Of a DNA stretch of 10,110 bases, positions 6,659 to 10,110 are shown one piece after another (position 1 is the stretch's first letter; each line of letters starts with the position of its first letter). The notes below the pieces were generated by a model. It searched no databases and was not told the DNA's origin. It saw nothing but the letters and a program-made list of their open reading frames with translations. Both the position numbers and the translations under genes were made by a program. The stretch comes from Pseudomonadota bacterium (GTDB lineage: Bacteria > Pseudomonadota > Gammaproteobacteria > Burkholderiales > JABEVD01): assembly GCA_021811205.1 (NCBI GenBank), contig JAJZPK010000081.1:1-10110 (forward strand). Reading direction: 5' to 3'.

Positions 6659-7215
6659 GCAAAGGCTTCACCCTGATCGAACTGCTCATCGCCATCCTGA
6701 TCCTGGCCCTGATATCCGTGATGGCTTTCAGAGGGTTCGATTCGGTCCTCCAAACGAGAAAGCACGTTGCTGAAGAATCCGGGAAATGGCGCGATATCTC
6801 GTTTTTCTTTTCCAGGCTCGATCAGGATTTTTCGAATCTTTCCCATCGTCCGATCATGGATGCTTCCGGAATGCTCGAACCGGAATTTCTGGGAAAGACG
6901 AGCTATGCGGAAAAATATGACGCCAATCTGCTCTTTTCCCGCGGCGGAGAAAGCCCTGAAAGGATAGGCTACAGGCTCGACAAGGGGAAAATCGAGGAAC
7001 TCGTCTGGTCCCATCTCGACCAGGCGCCCGGGGTTACACCTTCAGTCTACACCCTGCTCGACCACGTGACGGATTTCAGCCTGCGCTATCTCTCGATCAA
7101 CAACAGCTGGACACCCGTCTGGCCGCTTCCCGGCCAGGTGCGGCCCAAGGCGGTCGAAGCGAGCATCACCCTGGATTCGGGAGAAAAGATCGTGCGGATG
7201 TTTTCGCTCCTATGA
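6655..7215 (+). CDS. gspJ: T2SS minor pseudopilin GspJ
   Basis: GspJ is part of the GspI-J-K tip complex. The 186-residue product starts MSKG|FTLIELLIAILILALIS, a class III prepilin signal with Glu+5. The globular part shows family features: RLDQDFSNLSHR in the first helix, ERIGYRLDKGKIEELVWSHLDQ in the middle, and near the end DFSLRYLSINNSWTPVWP followed by PKAVEASITLDSG. The frame is open from far upstream in gspI, but the ATG at 6655 is chosen because it places the signal at the N-terminus and gives an ATGA overlap with the gspI stop. Its stop overlaps gspK, again as ATGA. The first codons share an 18-base identity with gspG (GGCTTCACCCTGATCGAA), explained by the shared protein motif. Confidence 0.96.
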   Translation: MSKGFTLIELLIAILILALISVMAFRGFDSVLQTRKHVAEESGKWRDISFFFSRLDQDFSNLSHRPIMDASGMLEPEFLGKTSYAEKYDANLLFSRGGESPERIGYRLDKGKIEELVWSHLDQAPGVTPSVYTLLDHVTDFSLRYLSINNSWTPVWPLPGQVRPKAVEASITLDSGEKIVRMFSLL

Positions 7216-8120
7216 AGCAGTCGGGCACCGCGGTCGTCATGGCGATCCTGATCGTGGCGCTTGCCGCCGTCCTCGCCGCATCCCTCGCGTCACGCCAGAG
7301 CATCTGGATACGCAGGCTTGAAAACCACGAAAGCCATGGCGATGCCAAATGGCTCGCCCTTGCCGGCACCGACTTCGCTGCCGCCGTATTGAACGACGAT
7401 GCGCGAAACAATGTGGTCGATTATGTGGGAGAGGCATGGTCATCCAGTCTCCCGCCCATGCCCGTGGATAACGGAACAATTTCCGGATACATTACGGACC
7501 AGCAGGGGCTTTTCAATCTGAACAATCTCGCCGTCGGCGGAAAGACCGATCCCGTGCAACTCGGCAACTTCAGAAGGCTCTTGACCCTGCTCCAGCTGAA
7601 CCCGGATCTCGCCCAGGCCGTCGCGGACTGGATCGACGCGGACGAAGAAGTGCAGAGCCCGGGAGGCGCCGAAAGTTCATACTATCTCGGATTGCCTGAT
7701 CCTTACCGGGCGGCTAATATGCCGCTTGAGGGAATAGAAGAACTATCCATGATCAAGGGTTTCGACGAGACAACGATAAACATGCTGAAGCCTTACGTGA
7801 CTGCCATTCCCGGCCCCACGACAATCAACGTCAACACCGCGCCCCCCGAAGTTCTGAGTGCAATCGTGCCCGGCCTGACCGTGAGCGCCGCAAGAGAACT
7901 CGCCTACAGCCGGAGCCAGCATTATTTTTCTGATGTGGGCGATTTCGCATCGAGAATCCAGGACAAGAACATCCCGATTCCCTATTCTGAAATACAGGTA
8001 GCAAGCCAGTTTTTCCTGGTGACCGTGGAGGCCGCCCAGGGAAGATCCAGGGTGATCATGCATACGATGCTTGATCGGGAAGGCGCAGCCTGGCCGAGAA
8101 AGGTATGGGAAAGATCGTGA
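7212..8120 (+). CDS. gspK: T2SS minor pseudopilin GspK (tip subunit)
   Basis: GspK is the large pseudopilin that caps the pseudopilus. In 302 residues, a 5-residue leader MKQSG precedes TAVVMAILIVALAAVLAAS. As is normal for GspK, there is no Glu at +5 (Met here), which fits a subunit with nothing above it in the fibre; the +1 residue is Thr instead of an aromatic or bulky hydrophobic one. Family blocks are ITDQQGLFNLNNL (94-106), ADWIDADEE (138-146), the PYRAANMPLEGIEEL stretch (164-178) and the helix-hairpin-like TINVNTAPPEVLSAI (204-218). Acidic and Gly-rich parts around 141-158 correspond to the region that binds calcium in ETEC GspK. The ATG overlaps the gspJ stop as ATGA with no evident Shine-Dalgarno sequence, pointing to coupled translation. 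Confidence 0.97.
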   Translation: MKQSGTAVVMAILIVALAAVLAASLASRQSIWIRRLENHESHGDAKWLALAGTDFAAAVLNDDARNNVVDYVGEAWSSSLPPMPVDNGTISGYITDQQGLFNLNNLAVGGKTDPVQLGNFRRLLTLLQLNPDLAQAVADWIDADEEVQSPGGAESSYYLGLPDPYRAANMPLEGIEELSMIKGFDETTINMLKPYVTAIPGPTTINVNTAPPEVLSAIVPGLTVSAARELAYSRSQHYFSDVGDFASRIQDKNIPIPYSEIQVASQFFLVTVEAAQGRSRVIMHTMLDREGAAWPRKVWERS

Positions 8121-9268
8121 AGCGCCTCAGAATCCGCATGGATACGGCAATGGAATGGGCGCTGACAGAGGGCGGAAAACTGCTGCTTTCCGGCCATGAG
8201 GAGCCCTTTCCCGCATGCGACGAGTGCGAATTGATCGCCCCGGCGTCCCGCATTTTTCTGGCCCATGCCGAACTGCCCAGGACCAGACGCCTTTCCGAGA
8301 TAGCCGCCTTCGCCGTTGAGGAATCAGTGATTTCTGATCCCGAAAGGAATCATGTCGTCCCCGGACCGAAATTGCCAAGCGGGCGCACATTGCTCGCCGT
8401 CGTCGACAAGGAATGGATGAGATCGCGGCTGGAAAGAATCGAGAAGGCGGGCCTGAAGCCCAGGCGGATGACTGTCGAATCGCTGATGCCTGCCCTGCCG
8501 CAAAAATCCTGGGCGCTCGTTCTGGACGAATCGGGCGGATTCCTGAAAACGGGGGAATATGCCGCCCATTGCCTCGATTCGAACGGGCTGGAACCTCCCC
8601 TCGCGCTGAAACTCGCATTGTCGAACGACAAACCCGAAAAAATCGTGGTTCATGCGCAAGAATGTCCAGACCTCGAAAAATGGAGCACACTCCTTGGCGT
8701 TCCATGCGTCAGGGACGATGAATGGAACTGGAAAACGGGCGAAGCGGCGACCTCGTTCGATCTGCTTTTCGGGGAGTTTTCGAGAAAAAGCGAAGAGATC
8801 GACTGGAAGCCCTACCGACCTGCCCTTTTCATGATTCTCGCAGTTCTGGTTCTGCAATTTTCGGGAATCGTTTACAACTGGGCGCATCTGTCCCTAGAGA
8901 AAAAGGCTCTGCTTTCGGAAATGGAGCAAATCTTCAGAAAAACTTTCCCTGAAGCCAGAATCGTCGTCGATGCGCCGCTCCAGATGCAGCGGAAGCTGGA
9001 AGACATGAAGCAGCAGGATGGATCAGGCTTCATCGCGCAGCTCGCTTCGATTTCCCCCCAGATCGACCAACTTCCGCCCGGCAGTCTTTCGGGAATCGAC
9101 TATTCTCAAGCCGGCCTGGACTTGTCCATCGATTTTCCCAGCATGGATGCGCTTGAAGACTTCAAAAGGAAACTGGTTCAGGCGGGCATCCACTCGGAAC
9201 AGAAGAAAGTGGAAACAAAGGGCCAGACTGTTTCCGTCAGACTCCATATCGCATCGGGAGCGACATGA
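8117..9268 (+). CDS. gspL: T2SS inner-membrane protein GspL
   Basis: GspL recruits the GspE ATPase to the membrane through a cytoplasmic actin-like domain and pairs with GspM in the periplasm. From the GTG at 8117 the product has 383 residues. A cytoplasmic part of about 230 residues includes LLAVVDKEWMRSRLERIEKAGL and the block FDLLFGEFSRK just before the membrane. A single helix follows (about 234-252, PALFMILAVLVLQFSGIVY), then a short coiled stretch and a ferredoxin-like periplasmic domain (GLDLSIDFPSMDALEDFKRKL). The frame also has an ATG at 8105. I prefer GTG 8117 because it has GGGA six bases upstream and gives a GTGA overlap with the gspK stop, like the other junctions; the ATG has AAGG only one base away. 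The stop overlaps gspM as ATGA. The N-terminal domain is divergent, so the call uses layout and context. Confidence 0.93.
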   Translation: MKRLRIRMDTAMEWALTEGGKLLLSGHEEPFPACDECELIAPASRIFLAHAELPRTRRLSEIAAFAVEESVISDPERNHVVPGPKLPSGRTLLAVVDKEWMRSRLERIEKAGLKPRRMTVESLMPALPQKSWALVLDESGGFLKTGEYAAHCLDSNGLEPPLALKLALSNDKPEKIVVHAQECPDLEKWSTLLGVPCVRDDEWNWKTGEAATSFDLLFGEFSRKSEEIDWKPYRPALFMILAVLVLQFSGIVYNWAHLSLEKKALLSEMEQIFRKTFPEARIVVDAPLQMQRKLEDMKQQDGSGFIAQLASISPQIDQLPPGSLSGIDYSQAGLDLSIDFPSMDALEDFKRKLVQAGIHSEQKKVETKGQTVSVRLHIASGAT

Positions 9269-9738
9269 AAGACCATCTGAAAAAATTCTGGAGCGAGCGC
9301 AATGAAAGGGAACGCAAAGTGCTGGTCTTCGCCGCCCTTTTTGTGTCGGCCAGTCTCCTTTACGCTTTCATCTGGCTCCCTGGACAAAAGGCGGCAGGCC
9401 GCCTGGATGCGGAACTTCCCGTCCTGCGCTCCAAGCTTGCCATGATGCGGGGTGAGGCACTCGAAGTCGACAGACTGAAAAATCGCATGTCCGGCCATCG
9501 CGGCGGAATAAGGGAAGAAATCGAGGTTTCGGCCAGAGTCGTACATATCGGGCTCAAAAGCATCGTTGGACAGGATCACGTGGCCGCGGAGTTCTCACCA
9601 GTTCAATTCCGGACATGGGTCGTCTGGATTGAGAAACTCGGAAAAAATGACCGCATCCAGCTCGAATCGGCCCACATAGAGAAACTCGACGAGGCGGGGA
9701 ACGTGAAGATCAGCGCCGTTTTCGGGAGGACTTCTTGA
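9265..9738 (+). CDS. gspM: T2SS inner-membrane protein GspM
   Basis: GspM is a bitopic inner-membrane protein that stabilises GspL in the assembly platform. The 157-residue product has a short cytoplasmic start with the typical RNERERKVL, one transmembrane helix (about 19-38), a charged stretch likely to form a coiled coil (about 42-75), and a small ferredoxin-like periplasmic domain. The C-terminal block VWIEKLGKNDRIQLESAHI plus NVKISAVF is usual for the family. GGGAG lies four bases before the ATG, and the ATG overlaps the gspL stop as ATGA. Its own 3' end contains the strong ribosome-binding site of gspN. The position between gspL and gspN supports the call. Confidence 0.95.
   Translation: MKDHLKKFWSERNERERKVLVFAALFVSASLLYAFIWLPGQKAAGRLDAELPVLRSKLAMMRGEALEVDRLKNRMSGHRGGIREEIEVSARVVHIGLKSIVGQDHVAAEFSPVQFRTWVVWIEKLGKNDRIQLESAHIEKLDEAGNVKISAVFGRTS
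9724..9730 (+). promoter_or_regulatory. strong ribosome-binding site fixing the TTG start of gspN
   Basis: GGGAGGA lies at the end of gspM, four bases before TTG 9735. It is the best Shine-Dalgarno match in the plus-strand run. The next in-frame ATG (9967) would remove the membrane segment and the family motif, so this site decides the start. Confidence 0.75.
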
Positions 9739-10110
9739 AGCGCATCGCTGCAGGCCTTTTGCTTTATTTTGCATTTCTGATCGCAACATTGCCAGCATCC
9801 TTCCTTGACAGGATATTGGATCATTATTCGGGAGGCGTTCTCAGGCTCTCGAACGCCGAAGGCACGCTCTGGCACGGTTCCGGAACCCTCGGCATCTCGG
9901 GAAAAATTTCGGGCAACTATTCCTGGAAAATCGCAGTTCCGGAAATTTTCCTCGGCAGGCTCCACATGAAATTCGATTCCGGAATGGAACTCGTCTTCAG
10001 GCCAGGTTCCATCGAAATCAGACATGCATCATTCGACCTTCCTGCGTCCGCTCTTTCTCTCCTTGGAAAACAGATCCGTGCGATCGGACCGGGCGGCCTG
10101 ATCCACATCA
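9735..10110 (+). CDS. gspN: T2SS protein GspN, N-terminal part, cut by window edge
   Basis: GspN is an accessory inner-membrane T2SS protein of poorly understood role, present in only some systems. About 125 codons are visible and stay open to the right edge. The start is a TTG that overlaps the gspM stop as TTGA, behind a strong GGGAGGA. The product begins with KR, then one hydrophobic segment (about 4-22, IAAGLLLYFAFLIATLPAS), followed by a periplasmic part with the family motif AEGTLWHGSGTLGI (about 43-56) and a YSWKI strand like the GspN block after it. The visible C-terminal end reads GPGGLIHI, where the family has a conserved Gly-rich turn. The rest lies beyond the window. Identification rests on the GTLWHGSG motif, the membrane topology and the position after gspM. 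Confidence 0.9.
   Translation, partial: MKRIAAGLLLYFAFLIATLPASFLDRILDHYSGGVLRLSNAEGTLWHGSGTLGISGKISGNYSWKIAVPEIFLGRLHMKFDSGMELVFRPGSIEIRHASFDLPASALSLLGKQIRAIGPGGLIHI

Noticed and set aside
1..10110. CRISPR arrays, tRNA/rRNA genes, insertion sequences, phage or defence genes
   Set aside because: No repeat-spacer pattern, transposase-like frame, terminal inverted repeats or RNA-gene signatures seen; all of the window except small gaps is accounted for by surE and gspC-gspN.

Overview
The window is a nearly complete general secretory pathway (Gsp) type II secretion system (T2SS) locus from a Gram-negative bacterium. It is most likely a betaproteobacterium: it has moderately high GC, densely packed genes, a divergent gspC-gspD-gspE-gspF versus gspG-gspN layout, and surE next to the locus. 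The species cannot be named from the sequence alone. Coding density is very high. The longest stretch without a gene is about 72 bases, so no gene-free stretch reaches 300 bases. I see no RNA genes, CRISPR arrays, insertion sequences, attachment sites or replication origins.

Minus strand, read right to left from about 5355: gspC (short inner-membrane clamp protein), gspD (outer-membrane secretin), gspE (assembly ATPase), gspF (inner-membrane platform), then after 72 bases the first 73 codons of surE (survival-protein nucleotidase), cut by the window edge. gspC/gspD overlap by 11 bases; gspD/gspE and gspE/gspF are 4 and 2 bases apart, so gspC-D-E-F reads as one transcript.

Plus strand, from 5405 to the right edge: gspG (major pseudopilin), gspH, gspI, gspJ, gspK (minor pseudopilins), gspL, gspM (inner-membrane platform) and the start of gspN. 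From gspH onward every junction can be read as a 4-base stop/start overlap (ATGA, or GTGA/TTGA for gspL and gspN), which indicates tight translational coupling. A perfect 7-bp hairpin sits exactly on the gspG stop codon.

Together the genes build an envelope-spanning machine. GspE hydrolyses ATP at the cytoplasmic face of GspF/L/M. This drives assembly of a GspG pseudopilus tipped by GspH/I/J/K, which moves folded periplasmic proteins through the GspD channel, with GspC linking the inner platform to GspD. The prepilin peptidase (gspO/pilD), a pilotin (gspS) and gspA/gspB are not in the window. The system is a known type; I found no evidence for an undescribed system. The points worth a second look are family variants: a compact zinc motif in GspE, a GspC without PDZ domain, a serine-rich insertion in GspD, an 8-base homopolymer in gspC, and the gspG/gspH hairpin.
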